From: Kluyvera intermedia
GTDB lineage: Bacteria > Pseudomonadota > Gammaproteobacteria > Enterobacterales > Enterobacteriaceae
Length of the DNA stretch: 64,000 nucleotides
Reading direction: 5' to 3'
NCBI RefSeq assembly: GCF_034424175.1
Contig: NZ_CP139986.1
Span: 806,001 to 870,000, forward strand
This document shows positions 16,415 through 25,716 of the stretch, piece after piece. Each line of letters opens with the position of its first letter. The first letter of the stretch is position 1. Position numbers and translations under genes: made by a program. Below the pieces are notes generated by a model. It was not told the origin of the DNA. It ran no database searches and saw only the letters and a list, made by a program, of their open reading frames with translations.

Positions 16415-18550
16415 ATGAAATCAATGAATATTGCTGCCAGTCGCGAACTGGTCTCTCGTCTGTCCACCCATCGCGGCGTGGTCGCGCTGGACAGTACCGA
16501 CTTTACCGATGTTGCAGCAGTCGTCATGACGGTGGCGGACAGCCACAGTGGCATTCTGGCCTTACTCAAACGCACCGGTTTTAACCTGCCGGTGTTCGTG
16601 CTGACGGTGGACAGCATGGCTGCACCTGAAGGCGTTAACGCGGTTATTACGGGCAAAGAACAGGAGTGGCTGGAGCTGGAAGCTGCGGCCTGTCGCTATG
16701 AAGACAATCTTCTGCCGCCGTTCTTTGATACCCTGACGCAGTACGTCGAGATGGGCAATAGCACCTTTGCCTGCCCAGGGCATCAGCACGGCGCGTTCTT
16801 CAAAAAGCACCCGGCAGGTCGCCAGTTCTATGAGTTTTTTGGTGAGAACGTCTTTCGCGCCGATATGTGCAACGCCGACGTTAAGCTGGGCGATTTACTG
16901 ATCCACGAAGGATCGGCTAAGCACGCACAGAAGTTCGCGGCGAAGGTGTTCAACGCCGACAAAACTTACTTTGTGCTAAACGGTACGTCGGCGGCCAACA
17001 AGGTGGTGACCAACGCGCTGCTGACCCGTGGCGATCTGGTGCTGTTCGACCGGAATAATCACAAATCCAACCACCACGGTGCGCTGATTCAGGCGGGCGC
17101 CACGCCGGTCTATCTGGAAGCGGCGCGTAACCCGTTCGGATTTATCGGCGGGATTGATGAACACTGCTTTGATGACGGTTACCTGCGCGAGCTTATCCGC
17201 GAAGTGGCTCCGCAGAAGGCCGATGCCGCGCGTCCGTTCCGTCTGGCGATTATCCAGTTGGGCACCTACGACGGCACTATCTACAATGCCCGCCAGGTGG
17301 TAGATAAAATCGGCCATCTGTGCGACTACATCCTGTTTGACTCCGCATGGGTCGGCTACGAACAGTTTATCGATATGATGGCTGACACCTCGCCGTTGCT
17401 GCTGGATCTTAACGAAAACGATCCGGGCATTTTTGTTACCCAGTCGGTGCATAAACAGCAGGCCGGGTTCTCGCAAACCTCGCAGATCCACAAAAAAGAC
17501 AACCACATTCGCGGCCAGGCGCGCTTTTGCCCGCACAAGCGGCTGAACAATGCCTTCATGCTGCATGCTTCAACCAGCCCGTTCTACCCGCTGTTCGCGG
17601 CGCTGGATATCAACGCCAAAATCCACGAAGGGGAGAGCGGACGCCGCCTGTGGGCGGAATGCGTGACGTTAGGCATTGAAGCGCGTAAAGCCATTGTGGC
17701 GAACTGCAAAATGATCCAGCCGTTTATCCCGCCGATCGTTGATGGGCGTCCGTGGCAGGATCATCCGACCCATACTATCGCCAGCGAACGCCGCTTCTTC
17801 AGTTTTGCGCCGGGTGCGCACTGGCACGGCTTTGATGGCTACGCGCAGGATCAATACTTTGTCGATCCGTGCAAACTGTTGCTGACTACGCCGGGGATCA
17901 ACGCTGAAACCGGGCGCTATACCGAGTTTGGGATCCCGGCGACCATTCTGGCTCATTACCTCCGTGAGAACGGCATTGTGCCGGAGAAGTGCGATCTGAA
18001 CTCGATCCTGTTCCTGTTAACCCCGGCGGAAACGTCGGAGAAGCTGGCGCAGCTGGTGGCGATGCTCGGGCAGTTTGAGCAGCATATTGAAGACGATACG
18101 CCGCTGGCCGACGTACTGCCGACTATCTACAACAAATACCCGGTGCGTTATCGCGATTACACCCTGCGCGAACTGTGTCAGGAGATGCACGACCTGTACG
18201 TCAGTTTTGATGTGAAGGATCTGCAAAAGGCAATGTTCCGTAAAGAAAGCCTGCCCGCAGTATTGATGAACCCACAGGATGCCAATAGCGAATTTATTCG
18301 TGGCAATGTCGAACTGGTGCGTATCAGCGAAGCACAAGGACGTATTGCCGCCGAAGGGGCGCTGCCGTACCCGCCGGGCGTGCTGTGCGTGGTGCCAGGC
18401 GAAGTGTGGGGCGGTGCGGTGCAGCGCTACTTCCTGGCGTTGGAAGAGTGCGTCAACCTGCTGCCCGGTTTTTCACCGGAGCTTCAGGGGGTGTACAGCG
18501 AGAAGGATGCCGACGGCATTATGCGGCTGTATGGCTACGTGCTGAAATAG
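16415..18550 (+). CDS. speC: Constitutive ornithine decarboxylase SpeC
   Basis: SpeC is the biosynthetic PLP-dependent decarboxylase that turns ornithine into putrescine in the cytoplasm. The 711-residue product begins MKSMNIAASRELVSRLSTHR, matching the K-12 start and length, so I discarded 14 upstream in-frame codons. It has the receiver-like wing domain, then the core with CPGHQHGAFFKKHPAGR, HKSNHHGALIQAGA and the PLP-lysine motif SVHKQQAGFSQTSQIHKKD near residue 355. The C-terminal domain ends RLYGYVLK. Together with speA and speB farther right, the window carries both putrescine routes. Confidence 0.98.
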   Translation: MKSMNIAASRELVSRLSTHRGVVALDSTDFTDVAAVVMTVADSHSGILALLKRTGFNLPVFVLTVDSMAAPEGVNAVITGKEQEWLELEAAACRYEDNLLPPFFDTLTQYVEMGNSTFACPGHQHGAFFKKHPAGRQFYEFFGENVFRADMCNADVKLGDLLIHEGSAKHAQKFAAKVFNADKTYFVLNGTSAANKVVTNALLTRGDLVLFDRNNHKSNHHGALIQAGATPVYLEAARNPFGFIGGIDEHCFDDGYLRELIREVAPQKADAARPFRLAIIQLGTYDGTIYNARQVVDKIGHLCDYILFDSAWVGYEQFIDMMADTSPLLLDLNENDPGIFVTQSVHKQQAGFSQTSQIHKKDNHIRGQARFCPHKRLNNAFMLHASTSPFYPLFAALDINAKIHEGESGRRLWAECVTLGIEARKAIVANCKMIQPFIPPIVDGRPWQDHPTHTIASERRFFSFAPGAHWHGFDGYAQDQYFVDPCKLLLTTPGINAETGRYTEFGIPATILAHYLRENGIVPEKCDLNSILFLLTPAETSEKLAQLVAMLGQFEQHIEDDTPLADVLPTIYNKYPVRYRDYTLRELCQEMHDLYVSFDVKDLQKAMFRKESLPAVLMNPQDANSEFIRGNVELVRISEAQGRIAAEGALPYPPGVLCVVPGEVWGGAVQRYFLALEECVNLLPGFSPELQGVYSEKDADGIMRLYGYVLK

Positions 18551-18585
18551 TTTGCGCTTTCCCCTCATCCGCGAGGATGGGGGGA

Positions 18586-19278
18586 TTACGCGGCACTGCG
18601 GCGATACATGCGTCGCGGATGACCAATCTTGCCGTACAGCATCTCCACGCTTAAAAAACCGGCCTCCACGCAGTGCTCCAGATAGCGCCGAGTGGTCGTT
18701 TTACTCAGGCCCGTTTCACTCACCACTTCATCGACCGAAAAACAGTGTGCGACCTTGTCGTTAAACAGTTTCTGCACCCGTGCCAGCGTATTCTCTTCAA
18801 TCCCTTTGCTACCGTTGTCCTGACGATAATTCTTCGCCTGTAGCTGATAGAGCGAATCGACGTTCTGCTGGTCGACGATTTTCCACACTCGTTGCTGTTC
18901 GGCGAACTGCACGAAGCGCTCCAGCGACTGACTCAGCCGCTTCCATGAAACCGGTTTGAGGATGTAATCAAATGCACCGTTACGAATCGCCTGGCTACAG
19001 GTGTCCATGTCGCTGGCGGCGGTGATAAAAATAGCCGAGCAGTTGGCACGCATGAGCATTGGATCGTTAATCAGCGTAATGCCTTTGCCGTCCGGCAGAT
19101 AGTTATCCAGCAGCATCAACTGCGGTCGTTTACTCTCCAGCTGTAGCTGCGCATCGGCCAATGAAGAGGCAATACCCACGAGCCGCAGACGCGGATGTTT
19201 ACTGATAAGTTCCGCATGTAACTCAGCCAGTTCGTTCTCGTCTTCTACAATCAGTACATCGATAAGTTCATGTTGCAT
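18586..19278 (-). CDS. citB: Citrate-type response regulator (CitB/DpiA family)
   Basis: This is a 230-residue response regulator. The receiver domain has the acidic pair in VLIVEDENE (residues 6-14), the phosphoacceptor in LMLLDNYLPDGKG (Asp near 57) and the conserved Lys in ILKPVSW. The C-terminal helix-turn-helix is SETGLSKTTTRRYLEHC, typical of the CitB/DcuR/DpiA branch. The start MQHELIDVLIV overlaps the sensor gene by 11 bases, so the two are co-translated. It most likely activates the divergent citrate operon when citrate is sensed. Gene naming varies; in Klebsiella a similar second pair was called citYZ as I recall. Confidence 0.88.
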   Translation of the reverse strand: MQHELIDVLIVEDENELAELHAELISKHPRLRLVGIASSLADAQLQLESKRPQLMLLDNYLPDGKGITLINDPMLMRANCSAIFITAASDMDTCSQAIRNGAFDYILKPVSWKRLSQSLERFVQFAEQQRVWKIVDQQNVDSLYQLQAKNYRQDNGSKGIEENTLARVQKLFNDKVAHCFSVDEVVSETGLSKTTTRRYLEHCVEAGFLSVEMLYGKIGHPRRMYRRSAA

Positions 19279-20905
19279 AGTCGGTATCTTCCAGTTCCTG
19301 TGAGGTACACCGGGCGTCTCCCGTGGCGGGAATGAACAGCGAAAAAATAGTGCCACGCGGGGTGTTATCGGCAATTTCTATCAGGCCGCCAGCCTGTGTG
19401 ACGTAGCTTTCGATAAGATAAAGCCCGATACCATGATCGCCGCGCGTTTTGGTGGTGATCCCTCGCTCAAAAATCCGTTCGCGGATCTCCGGTTTAATGC
19501 CGATCCCCTGATCGGCCACTTCGATTATTAACTCTCTGTCGTTAAGCAGGATCAGCACCTCCACCGGTTCGTGCGGTAGCGGGGCGCGTTGGGTTGCTTC
19601 GATGGCGTTATCCAACAGGTTGCCGATAATAGAAATCACCTCAGATTCCGCCAGCGGTAAAAACGGCTGGCTCATTAGGCAGGCCGGGTCAAAACGCAGC
19701 GCCACGCCTTTTTCCCGGGCGCGGGCGGCTTTACCCAGCAGCAGTCCGCAAAGCGTAGGCGAGCTAAAGCGTGAAGAGATAAAGTCCAGCAGTTCCTGTG
19801 CGTGTTCGGACTGAGCCTGAATATAGCGAATGGCTTCGTCATAGCGGCCCATATGCAAAAGCCCGGAAAGGGTGGTCATACGATTTAACTGTTCATGACG
19901 CATGATGCGCAGGTTATCGACATAGCGCTTAACCTGGCTTAACTGGGCGCTGAGTGAATCAATTTCATTGCGATCGCGGAAAGTGATCACCCAGCCCTGA
20001 AGCGAATCTTCCAGCATGATCCGCACGCGGCTGGCGATCACCGTAAGATCGTTAAAGTGACAGATCTCATCATGCGTATCTTGTTTGAGCATGGTTTCAC
20101 GCGTGAAAAAGGGCATCGGGGCGATCACTTCATCAATGAGTTGCCCACGCAGTTCACGCGCGGGCAGGCTCAGTCCGAGCAGTTTTCTCGCCGCCTGATT
20201 AATCACTTCTATGCGCAGATTGCTATCGATGGCAATCACCCCTTCGTAAATCGACTCCATCATCGCTTTTTGCTGACGGACCAACAGACCAATCTCACGC
20301 GGTTCGAGCGAGAAAATCTGCTTTTTAATACTGCGGGTGAAAAACCAGGAGAAGATAAACAGCGCCAGTAGCAACAGCACTGCCGCAATCAGAATGTTGA
20401 CCACTTTGTTGACGGTAATGCTGTCGAGGTAGCTGGTGAGATACCCCACCGACACAACGCCGATAACCTGGCCATTTTCATTAAAGATGGGGGCTTTGCT
20501 GCGCAACGAAATGCCCAGTCCGCCCTGGCGGATGGTGGTGGTGCTTTTACCCTGCAGCACCTCCGCGTTATCGCCGCCAACCAGCGTTTTGCCAACCCGG
20601 TCGTCAAATACAGAATGATATAAATGCAGACCATTATTATCGCCAATAACGATAAAGCTGGCGTCGCTCCGGGCGACTAATTTCTGCATGAAATCATGGA
20701 TCGCCGGAATGTTTTTATCGGCTACCTGTTTGCGTAAGCTGGGAATGATGGCTATTTCTTCCGCCTGTATTTTGGCCCGCACACTCATCTCTTGATATAG
20801 CTGTCTACCGACGTCGATATAATAATAGCTACCGAGCAGTGCAAACAGCACTGAGAAAAAGGCAACCAGTGAAATAAAAAGTTTTATCTGGAATGATACT
20901 TTCAT
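19268..20905 (-). CDS. citA: Citrate-sensing histidine kinase (CitA/DpiB family)
   Basis: This is a membrane sensor kinase of 545 residues. It has an N-terminal membrane segment (about 7-30), a periplasmic PDC/PAS sensor domain with HLYHSVFDDRVGKTLVGGD near 105-125 (the His, Arg and Lys region that binds citrate in CitA), a second membrane segment VVNILIAAVLLLLALFIFSW, a cytoplasmic PAS domain and a kinase core. The phosphoacceptor His is in MRHEQLNRMTTLSGLLH, the N box is NLLDNAIEA, and G boxes are VADQGIGI and HGIGLYLI. I chose MKVSFQIKLF as start by family comparison. It pairs with the adjacent regulator. Confidence 0.88.
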   Translation of the reverse strand: MKVSFQIKLFISLVAFFSVLFALLGSYYYIDVGRQLYQEMSVRAKIQAEEIAIIPSLRKQVADKNIPAIHDFMQKLVARSDASFIVIGDNNGLHLYHSVFDDRVGKTLVGGDNAEVLQGKSTTTIRQGGLGISLRSKAPIFNENGQVIGVVSVGYLTSYLDSITVNKVVNILIAAVLLLLALFIFSWFFTRSIKKQIFSLEPREIGLLVRQQKAMMESIYEGVIAIDSNLRIEVINQAARKLLGLSLPARELRGQLIDEVIAPMPFFTRETMLKQDTHDEICHFNDLTVIASRVRIMLEDSLQGWVITFRDRNEIDSLSAQLSQVKRYVDNLRIMRHEQLNRMTTLSGLLHMGRYDEAIRYIQAQSEHAQELLDFISSRFSSPTLCGLLLGKAARAREKGVALRFDPACLMSQPFLPLAESEVISIIGNLLDNAIEATQRAPLPHEPVEVLILLNDRELIIEVADQGIGIKPEIRERIFERGITTKTRGDHGIGLYLIESYVTQAGGLIEIADNTPRGTIFSLFIPATGDARCTSQELEDTDYAT

Positions 20906-21252
20906 TACTCTCACGCGCGGTATCGACGGAAGCCGCCAATATATCATCTTTTTGTGTGAGGCTAGCGGCTTTGCCGGAAACTTGTGATCCCTTGCACAGC
21001 ACGGTATGAAAAGAGAATTTTCTGAAAACGAGGCCGAATCAAGGTTAAATTAATAAATGTTATTTATTTGTTCGGTTTAGAAAAGAAACCATAAAAACCA
21101 CGCTTATAAATAAGCAGTTAATCACATTAAATAAAAGAAACCATTAAAACCATAGGCGCCATTAAAACTTCGGTTTTAATATGCTTTCACTCACATAAAG
21201 TAAGCCTTTAGGCCCTTAAGCTAAAAGTACAAAATAACCAAAGGGCTTCATT
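20906..21252. promoter_or_regulatory. Divergent sensor/carrier promoter region with CCATWAAAACC repeats
   Basis: This 347-bp AT-rich gap separates the kinase gene from the carrier. It contains the direct repeats GAAACCATAAAAACCA (21085-21100) and GAAACCATTAAAACCA (21137-21152), a third core CCATTAAAAC (21159-21168) and a hairpin ATTAAAAC TTCG GTTTTAAT (21161-21180). AATAAAT GTT ATTTATT lies around 21052-21068. The repeats are the natural candidates for binding of the CitB-type regulator; that is inference. AAGGGC precedes the carrier ATG. Confidence 0.6.
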
Positions 21253-22614
21253 ATGAGCACGACTGATGATTCATTCTCTGTTACCCACGACCCAATAGAA
21301 ATTCAACGCCCGGCACTTAAAGAGCGCTGGTGGCATATTATGGATACCTGGAAAGTCGGCATTATTCCTCTGCCGCTGTTTGTACTTGCCGGGGTGCTTA
21401 TCGCTATTGATTGCCTGGGCGGCAAACTGCCGAGCGATATCGTAGTGATGGTTGCAACGCTGGCATTTTTTGGCTTTGCCTGCGGTGAGTTTGGCAAGCG
21501 TCTGCCGATTGTCGGCAAACTGGGCGCGGCGGCAATTTGCGCCACCTTTATCCCTTCCGCGATGGTCTACTACGGCCTGCTGCCGGATGTGGTCGTGGAG
21601 TCGACCACCAAATTCTACAAATCCACCAACATTCTCTATCTCTACATCTGCTGCATTATCGTCGGCAGCATTATGAGCATGAACCGTACCGTGCTGATCC
21701 AGGGCTTCCTGCGCATCTTCTTCCCGATGCTGTGCGGTGAGATTGTCGGCATGTTCGTGGGAATGGGCGTCGGTATGGCGCTGGGTCTTGAACCGTTCCA
21801 AATCTTCTTCTTTATCATTCTGCCGATCATGGCGGGCGGCGTCGGTGAAGGGGCGATCCCACTGTCGATAGGCTACGCGACAATCTTGCATATGGATCAG
21901 GGCGTTGCGTTAGGTCGCGTCCTGCCAATGGTGATGCTGGGAGGCTTAACCGCCATCATTATCTCCGGCTGCTTAAACCAACTCGGCAAGCGCTTCCCAC
22001 ACCTGACCGGTGAAGGCCAATTAATGCCAAACCGCGCCAACGCAGAGACGCAATCAGCACAGCCTGCATTCTCTGGCAAAACCGACGTCACCACGATTGC
22101 TTCCGGCGCGCTGCTGGCGGTACTGCTCTACATGCTGGGGATGTTGGGTCACAAACTGATTGGCCTGCCAGCACCGGTTGGCATGCTGTTTATGGCCGTG
22201 CTGGTGAAACTGTGTAACGGGGCTTCTCCGCGCCTGCTGGAAGGTTCGCAGGTGGTGTACAAGTTCTTCCAGACCTCTGTGACCTACCCGATTCTGTTCG
22301 CCGTTGGTGTGGCTATCACGCCGTGGCAGGAACTGGTTAACGCCTTCACCGTCAGCAACCTGCTGGTTATCGTCAGCACCGTTTCTGCACTGGTTGCAAC
22401 CGGCTTCTTCGTTGGCAAAAAAATCGGCATGCACCCGATTGATGTCGCCATCGTCTCCTGCTGCCAGAGCGGCCAGGGCGGTACCGGCGACGTGGCGATT
22501 CTGACCGCGGGTAACCGCATGAGTCTGATGCCGTTCGCGCAGATTGCTACCCGTATCGGTGGGGCGATTAACGTCGCTATCTCACTGCTGGTACTGGGCA
22601 ACTTCCTCGTCTAA
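21253..22614 (+). CDS. 2-hydroxycarboxylate carrier, CitW/CitS-like
   Basis: This is a 453-residue inner-membrane transporter of the 2-hydroxycarboxylate family (CitS, CitW, CimH). It has around eleven hydrophobic segments and the two family signature loops: MAGGVGEGAIPLS near residue 195 and CQSGQGGTGDVAILTAGNRMSLMPFAQI near 410, which contains the conserved GGTGD and a substrate-binding arginine in ATRIGG. The sequence is closer to my memory of CitW/CimH than of sodium-dependent CitS. It leads the cit operon and most likely brings in citrate in exchange for acetate or another product. Confidence 0.85.
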   Translation: MSTTDDSFSVTHDPIEIQRPALKERWWHIMDTWKVGIIPLPLFVLAGVLIAIDCLGGKLPSDIVVMVATLAFFGFACGEFGKRLPIVGKLGAAAICATFIPSAMVYYGLLPDVVVESTTKFYKSTNILYLYICCIIVGSIMSMNRTVLIQGFLRIFFPMLCGEIVGMFVGMGVGMALGLEPFQIFFFIILPIMAGGVGEGAIPLSIGYATILHMDQGVALGRVLPMVMLGGLTAIIISGCLNQLGKRFPHLTGEGQLMPNRANAETQSAQPAFSGKTDVTTIASGALLAVLLYMLGMLGHKLIGLPAPVGMLFMAVLVKLCNGASPRLLEGSQVVYKFFQTSVTYPILFAVGVAITPWQELVNAFTVSNLLVIVSTVSALVATGFFVGKKIGMHPIDVAIVSCCQSGQGGTGDVAILTAGNRMSLMPFAQIATRIGGAINVAISLLVLGNFLV

Positions 22615-22627
22615 TCAGGACTGAATA

Positions 22628-23491
22628 ATGAAACTCGCAAGCTTTATCTATCAGGGCGTTCGCAGCTACGGCATCGTGAATGCGCAAGGGATGATTGATT
22701 TAGGTCGCCGTCTTGGCGACCGCTACAGCGACCTTAAAGCGCTGTTGCAGGGAGACGGGTTGGCGGAGGCCACCCGCTACATCAACGACGCGGCCGATGT
22801 ACCGATGGATGCGGTCACCTTCCTGCCGGTGATTGAACACCCGGAGAAAATCCTCTGTGTTGGGATGAACTACGCCGGAAAACGCAAAGAGTTTGACCAG
22901 CATAACCCGGCACCGACGCTGTTTGTCCGCTTCCCGGACTCGCAAACGGCACACAACGCACCGGTACTGAAACCGCGCCACTCCCGCGAATTCGACTATG
23001 AAGGCGAACTGGCGGTGATTATCGGTCAAGGCGGCGAGAACATCAGCCGTGAAGATGCCTTGCGCCACGTAGCAGGTTACAGCTGCTACATGGACGGTTC
23101 GGCCCGTGACTGGCAGCACACGTGGTTTACCGCTGGCAAAAACTGGCGTCAGACCGGCGCGTTTGGCCCGTGGATGGCGACCGCGGACGAGATCCCCGAC
23201 CCACATCAACTGGCAATCCGCACGTGGCTCAATGGCCGTATGGTGCAGGACGACAACACCAGCAGCATGATTCACAAAGTGGCGGAGTTGATTGAATACA
23301 TCAGCACCTTCACTCGCTTGAGTCCGGGTGACGTGATCATCACCGGCTCCCCGGGCGGCGTGGGGAAAAAACGCAACCCGCCGCTGTTTATGCAAGAGGG
23401 CGACCGAATTGAGGTGGAAATCGAGCATATCGGCCATCTCAGCAACATCATCATGGAAGCGCCAGCGAACACGCTGACGGCAGCGCACTAA
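22628..23491 (+). CDS. Fumarylacetoacetase-fold hydrolase/decarboxylase
   Basis: This 287-residue cytosolic enzyme has the FAH catalytic fold. The lid region is short, and the core shows ILCVGMNYAGKRKEF near 78, the metal ligands in EFDYEGELAVIIG (two acidic residues near 122), GYSCYMDGSARDWQ and the C-terminal DVIITGSPGGVGKKRNPPLFM. Some relatives decarboxylate oxaloacetate (FAHD1 type); others are 2-hydroxyhepta-2,4-diene-dioate isomerases. Lying between a citrate carrier and citrate lyase with no oad genes, the first activity is attractive: it would turn the oxaloacetate released by the lyase into pyruvate. That assignment is inference. Confidence 0.75.
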   Translation: MKLASFIYQGVRSYGIVNAQGMIDLGRRLGDRYSDLKALLQGDGLAEATRYINDAADVPMDAVTFLPVIEHPEKILCVGMNYAGKRKEFDQHNPAPTLFVRFPDSQTAHNAPVLKPRHSREFDYEGELAVIIGQGGENISREDALRHVAGYSCYMDGSARDWQHTWFTAGKNWRQTGAFGPWMATADEIPDPHQLAIRTWLNGRMVQDDNTSSMIHKVAELIEYISTFTRLSPGDVIITGSPGGVGKKRNPPLFMQEGDRIEVEIEHIGHLSNIIMEAPANTLTAAH

Positions 23492-23504
23492 GTAAGGCGG
23501 CACG

Positions 23505-24524
23505 ATGCATACGCAACCCCCTATCGACTTTCGGGTCACGCAAGTGGCGAATAATTCGGATCGTTTAACGCCTATCCGAACGCTGCTGGTCGACAGCGGC
23601 CTCGGGCTGGATAGCGATATTACGCTGTTCGTTGAAGCCTGGTCTGGCACGACGCTGATGGGGTGCGCGGGGCTGGCGGCAAACGTCATTAAGTGTGTCG
23701 CGGTGAATGAGCGTGCGCGTGGGGCGAATCTCAGCGCGCGTCTGCTGGCTGAGGTGGAAAACGTCGCGCTGGCGCAGGGCTATTTTCATCTCTTCCTGTG
23801 CACGCGTCCGTGTAACAAGGAGCGTTTCGCCCGCAGCGGTTTCTGGCCGATTGCGCAAAGCGGCAATAACGCGGTGCTGATGGAGAACACGCCGCAAGGC
23901 ATTGAGCGTTACTGCCGCATGTTAAGTCAGAAGCGTCAGCCGGGGGAGACGGTGGGGGCGATTGTGATGAATGCGAATCCGTTCACGCTGGGTCATCGTC
24001 ACCTGGTCGAACAGGCAGCAAAGCAGTGCGACTGGCTGCACCTGTTTGTGGTGCGCGAAGACGCATCGTTTTTCCCATTTCGCGCGCGCCTCGAAATGGT
24101 TCGTGCGGGCGTGGCGCATCTGCGCAACGTCACCGTGCATGAAGGCTCACAGTACATCATTTCCCGCGCCACTTTCCCGGCCTACTTTCTCAAAGAGTCC
24201 GGCAAAGTGCAGCAGGCATGGAGCGAAATCGACGTGCTGATTTTTGCTCAGTACATCGCGCCCGCCCTTGGGGTCACGCACCGTTTTATTGGTTCAGAGC
24301 CGTTTTGCGCCGTCACCCACCAATACAACCAGACGCTGCATTCGTTGCTTGCCGGGCAGGTTGAGGTGGTTGAAATTCCGCGCGTCAAGATGGCGGGCAA
24401 TGCCATTTCGGCCTCGGAAGTACGCCGCTTACTTAAAACACAGCAGTTTTCTCGTATTCGGGACATTGTCCCGGAATCGACTTTCGCGCATCTCGAAGCA
24501 CATTACAGCGCGGAAGTGGCATAA
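23505..24524 (+). CDS. citC: Citrate lyase ligase CitC
   Basis: CitC acetylates the thiol of the citrate lyase prosthetic group with acetate and ATP, switching the lyase on. The 339-residue product has an N-terminal GNAT-like half (about 1-140) and a C-terminal nucleotidyltransferase half with NPFTLGHRHLVEQA near 158 (the HxGH motif region) and ISASEVRRLL near 300. Length is usual. It starts 13 bases after the FAH-fold gene and precedes citD by 16 bases, so it is part of one operon. Confidence 0.95.
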   Translation: MHTQPPIDFRVTQVANNSDRLTPIRTLLVDSGLGLDSDITLFVEAWSGTTLMGCAGLAANVIKCVAVNERARGANLSARLLAEVENVALAQGYFHLFLCTRPCNKERFARSGFWPIAQSGNNAVLMENTPQGIERYCRMLSQKRQPGETVGAIVMNANPFTLGHRHLVEQAAKQCDWLHLFVVREDASFFPFRARLEMVRAGVAHLRNVTVHEGSQYIISRATFPAYFLKESGKVQQAWSEIDVLIFAQYIAPALGVTHRFIGSEPFCAVTHQYNQTLHSLLAGQVEVVEIPRVKMAGNAISASEVRRLLKTQQFSRIRDIVPESTFAHLEAHYSAEVA

Positions 24525-24540
24525 CAATCAGGATATTATC

Positions 24541-24834
24541 ATGAAAATCGTAAGGGAGGCGCTGGCCGGAACGCAAGAGTCCAGCGACCTGATGGTGAAA
24601 ATCGCCCCCGCCGACGGCGAGCTGGAGATTGTCATCCACAGTGAAGTGATTAAGCAGTTTGGCGAGCAAATCCGCCAGGTGGTGGTGGAAACGCTGCGCG
24701 CGATGGACGTGCGTCAGGGACTGATTATCGTTGAAGACAAAGGCGCGCTGGATTGTGTTATTCGTGCGCGTCTGCAAAGTGCGGTACTGCGTGCGACGGA
24801 CACGCAACAAATTGCCTGGGGGGCACTGCAATGA
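24541..24834 (+). CDS. citD: Citrate lyase acyl carrier subunit CitD (gamma)
   Basis: CitD is the small carrier that holds the phosphoribosyl-dephospho-CoA group of citrate lyase. The 97-residue product starts MKIVREALAGTQESSDLMV; the serine in the QESSDLMV motif is the attachment site. KGALDCVIRARLQSAVLRA near the C-terminus is also conserved. It overlaps citE by four bases (ATGA). Confidence 0.95.
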   Translation: MKIVREALAGTQESSDLMVKIAPADGELEIVIHSEVIKQFGEQIRQVVVETLRAMDVRQGLIIVEDKGALDCVIRARLQSAVLRATDTQQIAWGALQ

Positions 24835-25706
24835 GCACCTTACGCCGTAGCATGCTGTTCCTGCCAGGCGCCAGCGCCGCCATGCTCTCGACCGCGTTTA
24901 TCTACCGACCAGACTCGATCATGTTCGACCTTGAAGATGCGGTGGCGCTGCGTGAGAAAGATACCGCGCGCCTGCTGGTCTTCCATGCCTTGCAGCACCC
25001 GATGTACCAGGACATTGAAACCGTTGTCCGTATCAACCCGCTGAGCACGCCGTTTGGTCTGCTGGATCTGGAAGCCGCGGTTCGTGGCGGTGTGGATGTG
25101 ATTCGCCTGCCGAAAACCGACACTCCGGAAGATATCTTTGAACTGGAAGGCCATCTTGAGCGCATTGAACGCGAGTGTGGCCGCGAGGTGGGCTCAACCC
25201 GCGTGATGGCGGCGATTGAGTCAGCCATTGGCGTCATTAACGCCGTGGCGATTGCCCGCAGCTCGCCGCGTCTTATCGGTATTGCGCTGGCCGCATTTGA
25301 TTACGTGATGGATATGCAGACCGAACGCGGTGACGGCACCGAGCTGTTTTACGCTCGCTGCGCCGTGCTGCACGCGGCTCGCGCTGCTGGTATCGATGCC
25401 TTCGACGTGGTGTGGTCAGACGTGAATGACGAAGCTGGCTTCCTGCGCGAAGTCGAGCTGATTCGCAAAATGGGCTTTAACGGTAAATCGCTGATTAACC
25501 CACGCCAGATTGACCTCTTACACAATGCCTACGCGCCAACTCAGCAGGAAGTTGACCATGCACAGCGCGTGATTGAAGCGGCAGAAGAGGGCGCACGTAA
25601 TGGGCTGGGCGTGGTATCGCTCAACGGAAAAATGGTGGATGCGCCGATTATCGACCACGCGCAAAGGGTGCTCGAACGTGCGGCGGCTTCCGGCGTGCGT
25701 CGTTAA
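24831..25706 (+). CDS. citE: Citrate lyase beta subunit CitE (citryl-ACP lyase)
   Basis: CitE splits citryl-ACP into oxaloacetate and acetyl-ACP. The 291-residue TIM-barrel protein begins MSTLRRSMLFLPGASAAML and shows MFDLEDAVALREKD near 26, VVRINPLSTPFG near 63, DVIRLPKTDT near 87 and AAIESAIGVINA near 125, including the magnesium-binding acidic residues of the HpcH/HpaI-like family. It overlaps citD and is followed by citF ten bases later. Confidence 0.97.
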   Translation: MSTLRRSMLFLPGASAAMLSTAFIYRPDSIMFDLEDAVALREKDTARLLVFHALQHPMYQDIETVVRINPLSTPFGLLDLEAAVRGGVDVIRLPKTDTPEDIFELEGHLERIERECGREVGSTRVMAAIESAIGVINAVAIARSSPRLIGIALAAFDYVMDMQTERGDGTELFYARCAVLHAARAAGIDAFDVVWSDVNDEAGFLREVELIRKMGFNGKSLINPRQIDLLHNAYAPTQQEVDHAQRVIEAAEEGARNGLGVVSLNGKMVDAPIIDHAQRVLERAAASGVRR

Positions 25707-25716
25707 GGATAAAACA

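Noticed and set aside
22700..23689. 329-codon minus-strand frame across the FAH-fold gene and citC
   Set aside because: Antisense to two clear genes, with basic, low-complexity composition and no family motif.
24244..24834. 196-codon plus-strand frame covering the end of citC and citD
   Set aside because: Its second half is citD in frame; the first half is out-of-frame citC. The citD start at 24541 is well supported.
25573..25716. N-terminal extension of CitF into citE
   Set aside because: The extra residues are out-of-frame citE sequence; the start at 25717 matches the family.
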